Positions 36,601 to 44,763 of a stretch of DNA of 64,000 nt are shown here, in pieces (positions within the stretch are counted from its first letter, which is position 1; the number at the start of each line of letters is the position of its first letter). The position numbers were made by a program, and so were the translations under genes. Origin of the DNA: Endozoicomonas sp. SCSIO W0465 (GTDB lineage: Bacteria > Pseudomonadota > Gammaproteobacteria > Pseudomonadales > Endozoicomonadaceae). The stretch covers positions 6,804,501 through 6,868,500 of the forward strand of contig NZ_CP092417.1 of NCBI RefSeq assembly GCF_023716865.1, given 5' to 3'. The notes below the pieces were generated by a model. The model was not told the origin of the DNA and ran no database searches. It saw only the letters and a list, made by a program, of their open reading frames with translations.

Positions 36601-38085
36601 GCTGGCTGCCTGTTTCAGGTCAATATCGGTATCACCAAAGGTCGCCAGCAGAGACAGGGTTGCCTCGAAATGCCCGCGAATGGTTTCCGCCTCATCCAGT
36701 AGTGGCTTCTGGCTGTAATAGCGGCTGGAAACGTCATTTTCAGCCTGCAGCAACGTTCCCATTAACGGGGTGAGTGCGTCTGCTGCCAGATCTGGCTGGT
36801 TAAAGCTGTCACGCACTTCATTCAACGCCCTGAGGGCGGCAAGGTATAATCCGGCTTTTCGGGCTTCTTCAGAATAGGCCTGCTCGACACTGGTCAGCTG
36901 TTTTACCAGTTGTGCAATATCATCCTGCAGGCGCTTAAGCTCAGCGGACTCTTCTTCATACTGGCTTTCCAGTAATGTGTTCTGTTCGCTCAGCTCTTCC
37001 AGCTGTTGGTTATGGTTGCTCTGCTCATTTTCCAGTCTTTGCAGATCGGTATGCAGTCGTTCAAGGTTTTTGGCATGATCCAGATGCTCGTCAGCGTCTT
37101 CTTCACGGATTGCCAGTTCACTGTCCAGGGTATCCAGGGTCAGCAGTCGTGCTTCAATGGCTGACAGCTGTTGTTTTTTGGTTTCCAGCTCCAGTTGTGC
37201 CTGATGCTCTTGCTGGCGTTTATCTTTCAGCTCAGCCTGAAGTTTGGCTTGTTGTTTTTCTGACCATGCCAGAACATGTTCGCCAAGGGCATAGCTGGAC
37301 TCCAGAATCTCCCGAATGACCTTCCGGTCACTGCGGGTGCTTTCTATCTGGCGACGGGTTCGCTGGGTCTGTTGCAAGGCACTCTGCATGGAGCCAATGG
37401 ATTGGCGTACCTGATCATCCGCTGGCAGCAGATAATCCCTCAGTCCTTTTTGCAGCTCTGACGACAAGCCGCCGTAGAGGCTGGTTTCCAGCATGCGGTA
37501 ATAACGCTGGCGATCCTGGCTGTTTTCCATTCGGCGGGGAATAATCCGCTGCTCGAACTGCCAGTTCATATACTGGGCGGTGGTGTTGAAGCTTTGCAGT
37601 TCACCGCCCATCATGGTGATCTGATTTCTCAGGGCTTTGCCATCCAGAGGTTCGTATAAGCCATTTTCGCCGGGTACCGGCCTCATCACCAGATCACGCA
37701 CCGGAACATCATCATCGACACCGGTAATGGCAAACAGTTTCAGCTCGACTTTTGGCTGGCTCAGGCGACGAATCTGGACACCCGCTATTGCCCGCCTGCC
37801 GTCGTAAAGTTCGTAATCCACCAGGCTGTAACAGGTACCGGCACTGATGCGTCCCCAGATTCCATTATCACTGCGATCCTGTCCGCTGTCGGAGTTGTTA
37901 CGCAGGCGAACCAGACGATTGTCGGGTACCCGGTTAATCAGCAAGACACCCATAATGGTGGTTTTACCGGCACCGTTATGGCCGATGAGGTTGCTCATTA
38001 ATGGGTGCATATCCAGAGTCTTGAAGAAGACACCCCGGAAGTTAACCAGGGTCAGGCTGCGGATCTGGGTTCTTTTCTGGCTCAT
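33649..38085 (-). CDS. mukB: chromosome partition protein MukB
   Basis: 1478 residues, close to the E. coli length of about 1486. The N-terminal ATPase part has RSLTLVNFRGVF and the Walker A GHNGAGKTT. Long coiled coils surround a central hinge region (GGVVISDYFDNDDISLEEAAW, FGPLRHAIQV). The C-terminal head has the signature NLSTGEAIGTGLAILTMV and Walker B SRLLFLDEAARLDARAL. MukB is the SMC-like subunit of the MukBEF condensin that compacts and segregates the chromosome. It is the last gene of the mukFEB operon and overlaps mukE by 4 bp. It diverges from enterobacterial MukB in sequence but keeps all motifs. Confidence 0.96.
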   Translation of the reverse strand: MSQKRTQIRSLTLVNFRGVFFKTLDMHPLMSNLIGHNGAGKTTIMGVLLINRVPDNRLVRLRNNSDSGQDRSDNGIWGRISAGTCYSLVDYELYDGRRAIAGVQIRRLSQPKVELKLFAITGVDDDVPVRDLVMRPVPGENGLYEPLDGKALRNQITMMGGELQSFNTTAQYMNWQFEQRIIPRRMENSQDRQRYYRMLETSLYGGLSSELQKGLRDYLLPADDQVRQSIGSMQSALQQTQRTRRQIESTRSDRKVIREILESSYALGEHVLAWSEKQQAKLQAELKDKRQQEHQAQLELETKKQQLSAIEARLLTLDTLDSELAIREEDADEHLDHAKNLERLHTDLQRLENEQSNHNQQLEELSEQNTLLESQYEEESAELKRLQDDIAQLVKQLTSVEQAYSEEARKAGLYLAALRALNEVRDSFNQPDLAADALTPLMGTLLQAENDVSSRYYSQKPLLDEAETIRGHFEATLSLLATFGDTDIDLKQAASRSDHWRHHHEQQTTLAAQIPVLIRQQQQRQKEEEQLKKLQQAVAMLPEEWRSRIQDEASWNTSLNTATHEQQFQQRKIDTLGGQIQQSRQTMVQIQGSLTQARQDNIHWLDARRLGQEIQAIRPAALMDSHNDFITLRQQISQEQQENLQANVQLGKHLEELRSRMAQLEIKASKELQQLQKLAEMTGGVVISDYFDNDDISLEEAAWLEAKFGPLRHAIQVRDISKAAAIIREESDRPDHVWLLGGTPGASFSEEEYLHTPLEQKEDGSVLVEIASNVARLSREPEFPTIGRLAREKEQERLRQQEEQLLDQLQELAIGKRQLEKCQQLLDQLSAKSQWLGVQEPPVNELTGQLEQLEARVESLTVDLAGAEHQKTSLNSVVRCLEQWQTSAWLLNDDPNRQSLEALLEQLQSATDAKAWVDKHQQTIRQLSEHRFYIQQPPVENLDALRAELEQLKQQLSHYHQQKDLLTSAMDKAPNLRFAESVARQEEKENLQNQLRNEYETKQQQEQQQNQYATQLRDQCHSLEKSIHSINALLSQNSHQQSELKRQISDIPLTWKVGLKEECAAQLTRIKAEKSELIQEIKQQNIAQSTVAAEREKVEERLSDTIADIHQLAPKAQHATTSHERIVQQAEQSGLRHRLHIHHLLNQDSDTLRDGLATARVALAKALENEQKNEQKNGQDSLYQQIEKGSSTDLPALFQCFIDSQTYLAQRMDKTLYQSDDPRQNLELLEERLTRLETLLKDAEKRFLAESDSLGQNIQRKINKERKQIHQLNAALSSVHFGTIRAIKIELEVIDSFQKILDALQQEFYADLFRKPDITVEAALEYLFKKETGGTIVGDKLLDYREYIRLNILIQRAGSSQYEPANPTNLSTGEAIGTGLAILTMVLHSWEVATNNRDGKGHAASRLLFLDEAARLDARALATLEELCDHQSLQLLVGAPDNVLPKNGITYRMVRLMEPYEHVIFSGVKGRLPEVAES

Positions 38086-38861
38086 GCTTCCTGCTCTTGT
38101 TCAAGGGCCTGTTCAGATATAATGGTGTCGTCTTCACCGTGACGCTTTTCTTGTGTTGCGTTTTCCGGATTATCTTCCGGATCAGAAGTTCCCTGCATCA
38201 CAGGTTCTTCATCGTCATTCAGGCTGATATAACCGTCACGAACCAGCTGCTCCATGGCTGCCCTGGCGGCTTCTGGTGACGAAGCCGTTGAGCGGACAGG
38301 ATCAATAAATCGCAGCAACGGAGCCTGGGTCTGCAGACGGCCGGCCTGGTTGCCTTCCAGCCTTACCATGCCCAGCCTGGCGAGTTGTCGGATGGCCTTA
38401 CGCAGGGTTTCCATGGCTTTTTCACGGTCTGCCTGGGTCTCGATTTTTTTTCGTTCCAGCAGTTGGCAAAGGTATTCACTGTCCAGCAGCAGTCGCAGCC
38501 GCTCGTAGATTGCATCGGCGGATATCCAGCCACTGCCTTCCAGTTGCTCGGGGTCGAGATGGAACATGGCCAGCACCTGACCAACGACCATGGTCAGTTC
38601 ATCCAGTTTTCTGGCACGAATCAGGCTTTTACCGGCAGTGCCGGGGCGGAGGTAGTAATACGCTTCCGGTGCCTGAACAAGGTCAATACCATAGCGGAGG
38701 TAGTGTTCGACCAGCAGGGAAAAACCGTCCTGGATAATATTGAAAATCCGGTGGTGGCGGGCGTCGATATGTTCACCCCGACGCAGCCGGGTATCCAGTT
38801 CCGGGAAGCATTCATCATTGATCAGATCGGCGATCTGCTGGTAGGGGTTATCGGTCAACAA
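38082..38861 (-). CDS. mukE: chromosome partition protein MukE
   Basis: 259 residues. The N-terminal winged-helix part (DNPYQQIADLINDECFPELDTRLRRGEHID) and the run YYYLRPGTAGKSLIRARKLDELTMVVGQVL match MukE. The C-terminus is acidic and Gln/Glu-rich. MukE is the KITE subunit that binds MukF and modulates the MukB ATPase. The gene overlaps mukF by 14 bp and mukB by 4 bp, indicating tight coupling. Confidence 0.93.
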   Translation of the reverse strand: MLTDNPYQQIADLINDECFPELDTRLRRGEHIDARHHRIFNIIQDGFSLLVEHYLRYGIDLVQAPEAYYYLRPGTAGKSLIRARKLDELTMVVGQVLAMFHLDPEQLEGSGWISADAIYERLRLLLDSEYLCQLLERKKIETQADREKAMETLRKAIRQLARLGMVRLEGNQAGRLQTQAPLLRFIDPVRSTASSPEAARAAMEQLVRDGYISLNDDEEPVMQGTSDPEDNPENATQEKRHGEDDTIISEQALEQEQEA

Positions 38862-40212
38862 TCGGTTTCTCTCTTTCCAGGCGGAGTGTGTTAGGGGTCA
38901 GACTCAGGCGTTCCACGTAAAACTCGGGAGCGATGGCCGGGAGAACCGCATGCCACTGATGATCTGCAATGTTCTGCCGGTTTTGCTGGTGGCCCATTTC
39001 AGTCAGGGCGCTGAACAGCCAGCCTGCGACCATGTTCAGTTTTTCCATAGGCCACTGGCTGGCCAGCTGTTCCAGTGCCTGTTCGTAGGATGGCAGTATT
39101 TTGGACTGTTGCTGCTGCCTGGCCAGCCATTCCTTAACCTGCTGCTTCAGGGCATCAAAGTCTTCGATGGCCGTCAGCTCACCTTCATCATGGATTATCC
39201 GTGCCAGATTTTCTTTCGGCCGTGGTGGTTCAATATCCCTCAATCGCGCCAGCGGTTCTTCATTGGCGTAGCGCAGATACCACGGCAATGCCTGATAACT
39301 TCGGATGCCTTCCCGCACCCGCTCCATCAACGCCTTGCGCTCATCCATGGTGACAAACTGACGCAGGTATTGATGAACCCGGTGGTGGAAACCTTCCCAG
39401 TGGTTCATGCGTTCGCTACTCCAGTGCTCGATACGGTCAAGATGTTGCTCCAGCCGGATAACACTGTTGATGGCATCGTGTCGACTGGCCTGTTCGCAAT
39501 AGCGGGAAATGGCGTCCAGCAGTGAGCGAAGTTCGTGGCACGAGGCCAATAGCAGTTGCTGTAAATCCTGAAGATGATTCTGGGTGCTGGTCAGCAACTG
39601 TTCGCACTGGCTGATGCTGTTTTGCCAGTCCTGCTTCAGCAGTTCCACCACTTCTTTGCGGGTGTTGATGGCTTCCTGGTCCAGCTGACGCTGACGATGG
39701 TCAATGGAGGTGACCAGCTGGTTGACGGTAATGTTCAGTGGCGCTTCTACCTGAAGCTTCCAGAACGGTTCGTTGCCCCCCTGTTCCGCGGAATCCCTGA
39801 TCTCTCTGAGGTGCGTGGCAACCGTCATAAACAGAGTACTCAGTGCTTCTTTTGACGCTTCCATACCGACACACACGGAATCGACGATCTGTTCGGACAG
39901 CGGTGTGATCAGATAAGCGTGATGTCGATGCCCACCGCCTTCCAGACAGATCAAAAGGTGCTGCTGAAGGAGGCGACGGATCACTTCGTTACAGCGTTTT
40001 GAAGAATCCTCACTGCTATCGTCCAGTCGTGCTTTTTCCACGTTTTGGAATACCACATGCAGCTCTTCCTCACTGAATTCCGGTTGTGATTCCGTTTCTT
40101 TCCAATAGCGCAGTGCTGCCAGGTAGGCGAGATCGGCAGGTTGCAGTTTAAGGCTGATACCCTGAGTCAGGATGGTGCTGATCAGTGACGGGATGTTTTT
40201 TGATGCTGGCAA
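38848..40212 (-). CDS. mukF: chromosome partition kleisin MukF
   Basis: 454 residues, near the usual 440. The N-terminal winged helix (LISTILTQGISLKLQPADLAYLAALRYWKETES) is followed by a helical middle with VTSIDHRQRQLDQEA and a C-terminal winged helix. MukF is the kleisin that bridges MukB heads and dimerises MukBEF. It is the first gene of mukFEB. The 550-bp upstream region contains REP-like hairpins rather than a gene. Confidence 0.9.
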   Translation of the reverse strand: MPASKNIPSLISTILTQGISLKLQPADLAYLAALRYWKETESQPEFSEEELHVVFQNVEKARLDDSSEDSSKRCNEVIRRLLQQHLLICLEGGGHRHHAYLITPLSEQIVDSVCVGMEASKEALSTLFMTVATHLREIRDSAEQGGNEPFWKLQVEAPLNITVNQLVTSIDHRQRQLDQEAINTRKEVVELLKQDWQNSISQCEQLLTSTQNHLQDLQQLLLASCHELRSLLDAISRYCEQASRHDAINSVIRLEQHLDRIEHWSSERMNHWEGFHHRVHQYLRQFVTMDERKALMERVREGIRSYQALPWYLRYANEEPLARLRDIEPPRPKENLARIIHDEGELTAIEDFDALKQQVKEWLARQQQQSKILPSYEQALEQLASQWPMEKLNMVAGWLFSALTEMGHQQNRQNIADHQWHAVLPAIAPEFYVERLSLTPNTLRLEREKPIVDR

Positions 40213-40278
40213 TCACTACTCCATCAATCATAAGGTGCTGTACTAGTGCAGAAAGCGCTAATACCCATACAGCCAGAC

Positions 40279-40312
40279 CCCTCGTTCCCATGCTCTGCGT
40301 GGGAATGCATGC
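40279..40312 (+). repeat. REP-like palindrome 1
   Basis: CCTCGTTCCCATGCTCTGCG, then TGGGAATGCATGCC. The unit is an imperfect hairpin around GTTCCCA/TGGGAA. It lies between mukF and the phosphatase gene, a stretch of about 540 bp without genes. Confidence 0.8.
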
Positions 40313-40396
40313 CGGAGCCTGCCAGATACAAAACAATCTATTTATGCCCGGTATGCATTCCCACGGGGGAGAGGGTGTTGCGAAACCCTCCGGACC

Positions 40397-40430
40397 CCTC
40401 GTTCCCACGCTCCGCGTGGGAATGCATACC
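40397..40430 (+). repeat. REP-like palindrome 2
   Basis: CCTCGTTCCCACGCTCCGCG, then TGGGAATGCATACC. Same orientation as unit 1 and 118 bp from it. The core CCCACGC/GCGTGGG pairs perfectly. A further partial unit (GTATGCATTCCCACG) lies near 40346-40361. Confidence 0.85.
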
Positions 40431-40510
40431 GATCCCACCACAAATACCATACTCGCATGGAGCCCCCGAAAACCCTACCAGGCAGTGGCTCTTTCTCATG
40501 CTGCCAGAGC

Positions 40511-40544
40511 CGTATGCATTCCCACGCGGAGCGTGGGAACGAGG
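40511..40544 (-). repeat. REP-like palindrome 3 (inverted)
   Basis: Near-exact reverse complement of unit 2 (CGTATGCATTCCCACGCGGA, then GCGTGGGAACGAGG). The opposite orientation to units 1 and 2 gives a REP-cluster arrangement. Confidence 0.85.
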
Positions 40545-40759
40545 TGCTTGTGTATGCATAACAACGCTTGGCTGCACTAGGGAGCGCGGGGTGAAACCCT
40601 GTAATAGTTCAGAATTTAAGCCAGATTTATTATGAAAAAAACTGGTAATAGCGTAAAGCAATAAACTGATTAAGCTTTGATGTCGGTCGGTTCATAAGCG
40701 AGCCGACCTGCGCGGAGAGACTTTATTTACGGGCTTTGCAACAGCTTCCCTATCTCAGT

Positions 40760-41257
40760 TCAGCGAACATAGCGCTTCTGCAAATACTCAAGATGTACGG
40801 GCAAGGTTAAGGCGTTTGGTCGAATAGATTGAACCAGTGTTTTTACATCGTCCCATTTCATACCACTTTCCAGTAGAAGTGCTGCTGCCATCAACCCTGT
40901 ACGTCCAGAGCCGCCTTTACAATGAATAGCGATCGTCGTCTTTTTTTCAATCAGGGCGAGCAGGGAGTCTTTGGCCTGTTTAAACGCAATTTCAAAGATT
41001 TCTTCCGGTGCACAGTCGTCTTCTACCGGGAGTTGAAACCACTGCATTCCAGCATGTTCAGCCTCCTGGCCAAGACTGGCAACCTCAAGAAGGGTGATTT
41101 CGGTATTTGGCAGCATAGTGACAACAGCGTCAGCCCCGGCCTTTTTCAGTGTACTCAGCGAATCAGAAAGATTTTCCGCTTTTGTACCCGGGCACGGTGT
41201 AATAATAAAGGTTGAACCATTGGGCAACGGCAGAATATCAAAAGGATGATGGGACAT
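40760..41257 (-). CDS. dual-specificity/CDKN3-type protein phosphatase
   Basis: 165 residues. The cysteine-phosphatase loop is HCKGGSGRTG (the CX5R motif with the nucleophilic Cys and Arg), preceded by an Asp-containing loop (PVEDDCAPEE) that may supply the general acid. It most resembles the CDKN3-like dual-specificity phosphatase group. The target is unknown. It is divergent from an ArsR-type regulator gene 160 bp away and may be under its control. Cysteine phosphatase folds are used by some arsenate reductases, so a link to arsenic handling is conceivable but unproven. Confidence 0.82.
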   Translation of the reverse strand: MSHHPFDILPLPNGSTFIITPCPGTKAENLSDSLSTLKKAGADAVVTMLPNTEITLLEVASLGQEAEHAGMQWFQLPVEDDCAPEEIFEIAFKQAKDSLLALIEKKTTIAIHCKGGSGRTGLMAAALLLESGMKWDDVKTLVQSIRPNALTLPVHLEYLQKRYVR

Positions 41258-41416
41258 GTGAATGCTCTATATTGCAGAAACGCAGGCGGTATATTAACAG
41301 GTGTATTGTTCGCAGGGTCGTATTTTTATTTTTTTGTTCATTGGTACTTGCAGCGGGAAAAATACTGGCGTATCGTTCATCGTAATTTAACGATTAAGGT
41401 GTAAGTGGTTAGCATA

Positions 41417-41694
41417 ATGACACAATGCCTGCAAAGTCTCGCTGATTTTCAGTTTAACGAGTCGGAAGAGAAGGAGTTGGCTGCTTATGCCAAAGCCATT
41501 GGGCATCCGGCACGGGTAAGGCTGCTACGGATACTGGCGGGGCGTGTGTGTCTGGGTTCTGACCTGGTCGGGCAGCTTGGTCTTGCTCAGTCCACGGTTT
41601 CAGAACATCTTCGGATCCTGCGGGAAGCCGGTTTGGTACATGCCGAAGTAAAGCACCCCAAAACCTGCTTTAGCCTTCGCCCGGAAGCTATCCA
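41417..41694 (+). pseudogene. ArsR-family regulator, main part (split by ISNCY)
   Basis: About 92 residues with the ArsR winged helix: AYAKAIGHPARVRLLRILAG, SDLVGQLGLAQSTVSEHLRI and LREAGLVHAEVKHPKTCFSL. The last dozen or so codons are displaced to 43402-43441. ATG at 41417 was chosen over a GTG at 41405. Next to an ACR3 remnant and divergent from a phosphatase gene, it probably controlled a metalloid-resistance operon. The classical ELCVCDL metal site of E. coli ArsR is not seen; a single Cys lies in the equivalent region (GRVCLGSDLV). Confidence 0.88.
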
Positions 41695-43395
41695 GTTCTC
41701 GTCCAAAAACACAACCAATTGAAAACTGTAGATTTTATCCTGAAAAATTAAGTGGAGCCCTACTGCTATCTGGCGACTAAACTTCCCAAGAGCAAGAAAC
41801 ATAAGGGATTGCCAAAAACAGAGGACTCCAAATGCGCAAAAAACGCAACCCGCAGTGTAGTATGGAACTCCATTACGTACCTCATGAAATCTGCTCCCAG
41901 CTTTCCGGTATCTCGCAATGGCTTGACGCCCATCCACAGTTCAATGACTGGATTTATGAGGACTTAAGTTCTGGTGATAAACAGAACACTGGGCGGAACG
42001 GACTATCAGCAGAATCCGTTCTTCGTGCGGCACTCCTGAAACAGTATTTGAATTGTGATTATGACTACTTGTCGTTTGTTTTGATGGACTCCATGCTCTT
42101 TCGAGACTTTTGTCGCCTCGAACCAAACCAGCGCCCCAGTCGCTCCAGTTTGCATGGGCTCATCAGCCTTCTTACTGCATCTACATGGGAACGGATTAAT
42201 AACTGTCAGCTAATGACCGCTAAAGATCAGGGTATTGAAAAAGGGCGCACTGTGGCTATTGACAGCACAGTCACCGAATCGGATATCAAACCTCCTTGCG
42301 ACAGTGATCTTTTAGCCAGTTCCGTTAAAGAAATTTGTCGGCTGCTGGAACGGGGACAAACACTGACAGCGACACCGCTTTATGAATATACCCATCACAA
42401 CCGAGCCGTAAAAGATGCGGCCAGAAAATGCATCTACGCTGGCAAAGAAGAGCGGCATCAGCATTATAAAAAACTGCTGCAGTTGACCCGAAAATCCCGG
42501 AAGGTACTTATCGAAGCTACTGTCACGCTAGCAAACGCCCGTCAGCAGGGGCAGTGTCTCCTGGCTGATGATGCCGACAAGTGGCAGGCCGATGTGGATC
42601 ACCTGTTACCCCTGGTGGATGCAATAGTCTCCCAGACAGAGCGCAGGGTCTTTAAGGGTGAAAAGGTGCCAGCCCAGGAAAAAGTGGTTAGCCTGTATGA
42701 ACCCCATACGGATATCATCGTAAAAGACAGGCGGCAAGTACAGTATGGCCATAAACTGAACCTGGTTCAGGGAAAAAGTCGATTGATCCTGGACCTGGTT
42801 ATTGAGGAAGGTAACCCAGCGGATTCGGACCAATTCATTCCGATGATGGAAAGACAAAAAGAAATTTATGGTCGTGTACCTCGCCAGACAAGCGGTGACG
42901 GCGGATACGCGTGTCGCGCTAATTTGGAAAAAGCCAAGGCCATGGGAATCAGCGATGTAGCTTTTAATAAGAAGCGCGGACTTGAAGTCGAAGAGATGAC
43001 TAAAAGTCAGTATGTGTATAAAACGCTCTTTCGCTTCCGGGCAGGTATTGAAGCGGGAATTTCGTGGCTAAAGAGATGTTTTGGGCTATCACGTTGCCAC
43101 TGCAAGGGTTCTGAGCGTTTTGATTCTCATTGCTGGTTATCGGTGGTCTGTTACAACCTGGTGATTCTGGCCAGACACCCGGCACCATCCTGATAGCCAC
43201 CTCCACGCTACATGAAAGTACCTTTCCAGCATGGTGGGAGGATGTTTTCTGCCTGCTTTTCGCGTTTTTCTCCAATATCCGTCCCAGATTAGAGAAAAAA
43301 AGGGAAGAGTTTTTGCGGCTCTCTGGAATTTCAGGAAATATCAAAACGCACGTACAATCTAATTATGATTGCCTGATGCGTTTTTGGACGAGAAC
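41695..43395 (+). mobile_element. ISNCY-family element, intact copy
   Basis: 1701 bp. Inverted ends GTTCTCGTCCAAAAAC, flanked by the 6-bp duplication TATCCA at 41689-41694 and 43396-43401. Confidence 0.95.
41832..43193 (+). CDS. ISNCY-family transposase (intact)
   Basis: 453 residues. The N-terminal domain has DAHPQFNDWIYEDL and GLSAESVLRAALLKQYLNCD, with MDSMLFRDFCRL. The DDE core starts at AIDSTVTESDI, with SGDGGYACRANLEKA and FRAGIEAGISWLKRCFGL in the C-terminal part. It matches the ISNCY (ISDol1-like) group as I know it. Complete and probably functional. Two damaged relatives lie at 10881-14314 and 17978-19136. Confidence 0.92.
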   Translation: MRKKRNPQCSMELHYVPHEICSQLSGISQWLDAHPQFNDWIYEDLSSGDKQNTGRNGLSAESVLRAALLKQYLNCDYDYLSFVLMDSMLFRDFCRLEPNQRPSRSSLHGLISLLTASTWERINNCQLMTAKDQGIEKGRTVAIDSTVTESDIKPPCDSDLLASSVKEICRLLERGQTLTATPLYEYTHHNRAVKDAARKCIYAGKEERHQHYKKLLQLTRKSRKVLIEATVTLANARQQGQCLLADDADKWQADVDHLLPLVDAIVSQTERRVFKGEKVPAQEKVVSLYEPHTDIIVKDRRQVQYGHKLNLVQGKSRLILDLVIEEGNPADSDQFIPMMERQKEIYGRVPRQTSGDGGYACRANLEKAKAMGISDVAFNKKRGLEVEEMTKSQYVYKTLFRFRAGIEAGISWLKRCFGLSRCHCKGSERFDSHCWLSVVCYNLVILARHPAPS

Positions 43396-43441
43396 TATCC
43401 AACGGGTTCAGCAGTTACTGGCTGATATTGACAGCGTTTAA
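43396..43441 (+). pseudogene. ArsR-family regulator, C-terminal tail
   Basis: After removal of ISNCY and one TATCCA copy, the frame continues as QRVQQLLADIDSV and stops at 43441, completing a protein of about 105 residues. Confidence 0.8.
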
Positions 43442-43472
43442 TCCGTTTCAGGCCATACAAAATGGTCTGCTT

Positions 43473-43499
43473 TGTTCCCATGTTCAACGTGGGAACAAG
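43473..43499. repeat. TTCCCATG hairpin between arsR and acr3
   Basis: GTTCCCATG, a short loop (TTCAA) and CGTGGGAACA. It is similar in style to the REP-like units near 40300-40540. It could be an attenuator or terminator, or a REP relative. Confidence 0.5.
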
Positions 43500-43574
43500 A
43501 TAGAAAGATGTTGAATTTTTTTGTGTTTAATATCGTTTTTCGACGATTACCGATAGTCTGTAGAGGTTCAAATC

Positions 43575-43602
43575 ATGGGTATTTTTGAACGTTATTTAAC
43601 TG
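43575..43602 (+). pseudogene. ACR3-type arsenite efflux gene, N-terminal stub
   Basis: MGIFERYLTE is the typical start of ACR3 arsenite transporters. Only about nine codons remain before IS4/IS701-like sequence begins. The position, 133 bp downstream of an ArsR gene on the same strand, supports the call. The rest of the gene is not in the window. Confidence 0.55.
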
Positions 43603-43991
43603 AAGTTACGCAGCTAACAGCTCTCTCAGCTGCCCCAACGAAGCTTTCAGCCCTGCCATATAGATTTTGGCTCTGAGCTGAAAGTGATTCAGATTTACTT
43701 TCAATGACAATACTTCCAACCTGAAGGCTGAGTAAATTGAAAGAAAGATATGATTACTCTGTGTTCTCACAGTATGCGCCGGTGACTTGGCCATTGACGC
43801 ATTCGATTTCAGCGTTTTATGGAAGACCTCGACTTTCCACCGTTTCTCGTAGATTGCCTTGAGAGTCTCGGCATCACAGTCAAGATCGCTGCAAACCAGA
43901 TAGAGAATGCCTGTGCTTCCGTCTTTGTTTTTAAAGACCTGACGGTATAGCAGAACAGGGAAATCGACACCTGCTATCCACCCTTGTACAG
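43603..43991 (-). mobile_element. IS4/IS701-like transposase, C-terminal fragment
   Basis: Minus-strand reading gives VQGWIAGVDFPVLLYRQVFK, YLVCSDLDCDAETLKAIYEKRW, KVEVFHKTLKSNASMAKSPA and a C-terminus ending LRELLAA (stop at 43606-43608). YEKRWKVEVFHKTLK is the Glu region of a DDE transposase. The 5' part is lost where the IS1595 copy begins at 43992. Confidence 0.75.
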
Positions 43992-44516
43992 GGCTAAGTT
44001 ACCGTTAATGGTTGAATCAGCTAAACTCCCATAAAATCTACGTTGTAGGGGAGTGATATGCAATCTGAACTCTTCCAGAATTTTATTGATTCCATTTCAA
44101 CATTAACCAGTGAACAGCGAGACATTCTTAACAACTCGCTCCTTAGTACTCAAATAGAGGTTACCGAGGTAGTAGAAACCACTGACTCTGAACCTGTTTA
44201 CAGTGAATCTATACCCAATAACGATAATGCAACACCTGACGTAGAAAAGAGCATACTTGCCCAATTTGCCGAAAACCCCAGGTGCCCCAAATGCAAAAGC
44301 CATAGCGTTGGTCGCTGGGGCATACGAAATGGCCGACAGCGCTACCACTGCAAGACTTGCGACTCAACGTTTAACGCCTTTAGTGGAACGCCTTTGGCAA
44401 GGCTCAGGCACCCTGAAAAATGGAACAAGTACCTCGCAGGTATGACTCACTCTATGGTCTTGCGACCAGCTGCTGCTGAGAATGCCATTGACTTGAAAAC
44501 TGCGTTCCGCTGGCGT
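43992..44516 (+). mobile_element. IS1595-family element, copy 3, truncated
   Basis: Starts with the normal terminal repeat GGCTAAGTTACCG and follows copies 1 and 2 exactly to about 44516, where the IS21 end begins. The right half is missing. The truncated transposase runs from 44058 to the junction (about 153 residues, zinc finger present, catalytic domain absent). Confidence 0.92.
44058..44516 (+). pseudogene. IS1595 transposase fragment
   Basis: Identical to the first 153 residues of the copy 1 transposase (MQSELFQNFIDSISTLTSEQ onward) and ends within KTAFRWR. The DDE residues are lost. Confidence 0.9.
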
Positions 44517-44521
44517 TGCAT

Positions 44522-44613
44522 ATTCTGGTAACTCTTGAACACTCATTCTGGTAACACTTGAACACCCATTCTGGTAACACTTGAACACCTATTCTGGTTT
44601 CTTTTGAACACTT
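44522..44613. repeat. four 23-bp terminal repeats of IS21
   Basis: Four tandem 23-bp units of the form ATTCTGGTAACACTTGAACA plus 3 bases, the last more diverged. Two inverted copies lie at 47117-47160. These are the expected multiple transposase-binding sites of IS21 ends. Confidence 0.9.
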
Positions 44614-44763
44614 TTTGATGATTTCCAGAATCACCGTTCAAGCTTCCAGAAACGCTGTTCAACAGACCATAAACCGGTCTAATACAGCTAACAAATATCT
44701 TCTTATGCATTGATTTTCCATAACTTTGGCCGTTCTTATCTGTACCAAGAGAGGGAACCGGCC

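Noticed and set aside
40279..40544. CRISPR array reading of the GTTCCCACGC repeats
   Set aside because: Only three or four units, mixed orientation and irregular spacing; REP-type hairpins fit better.
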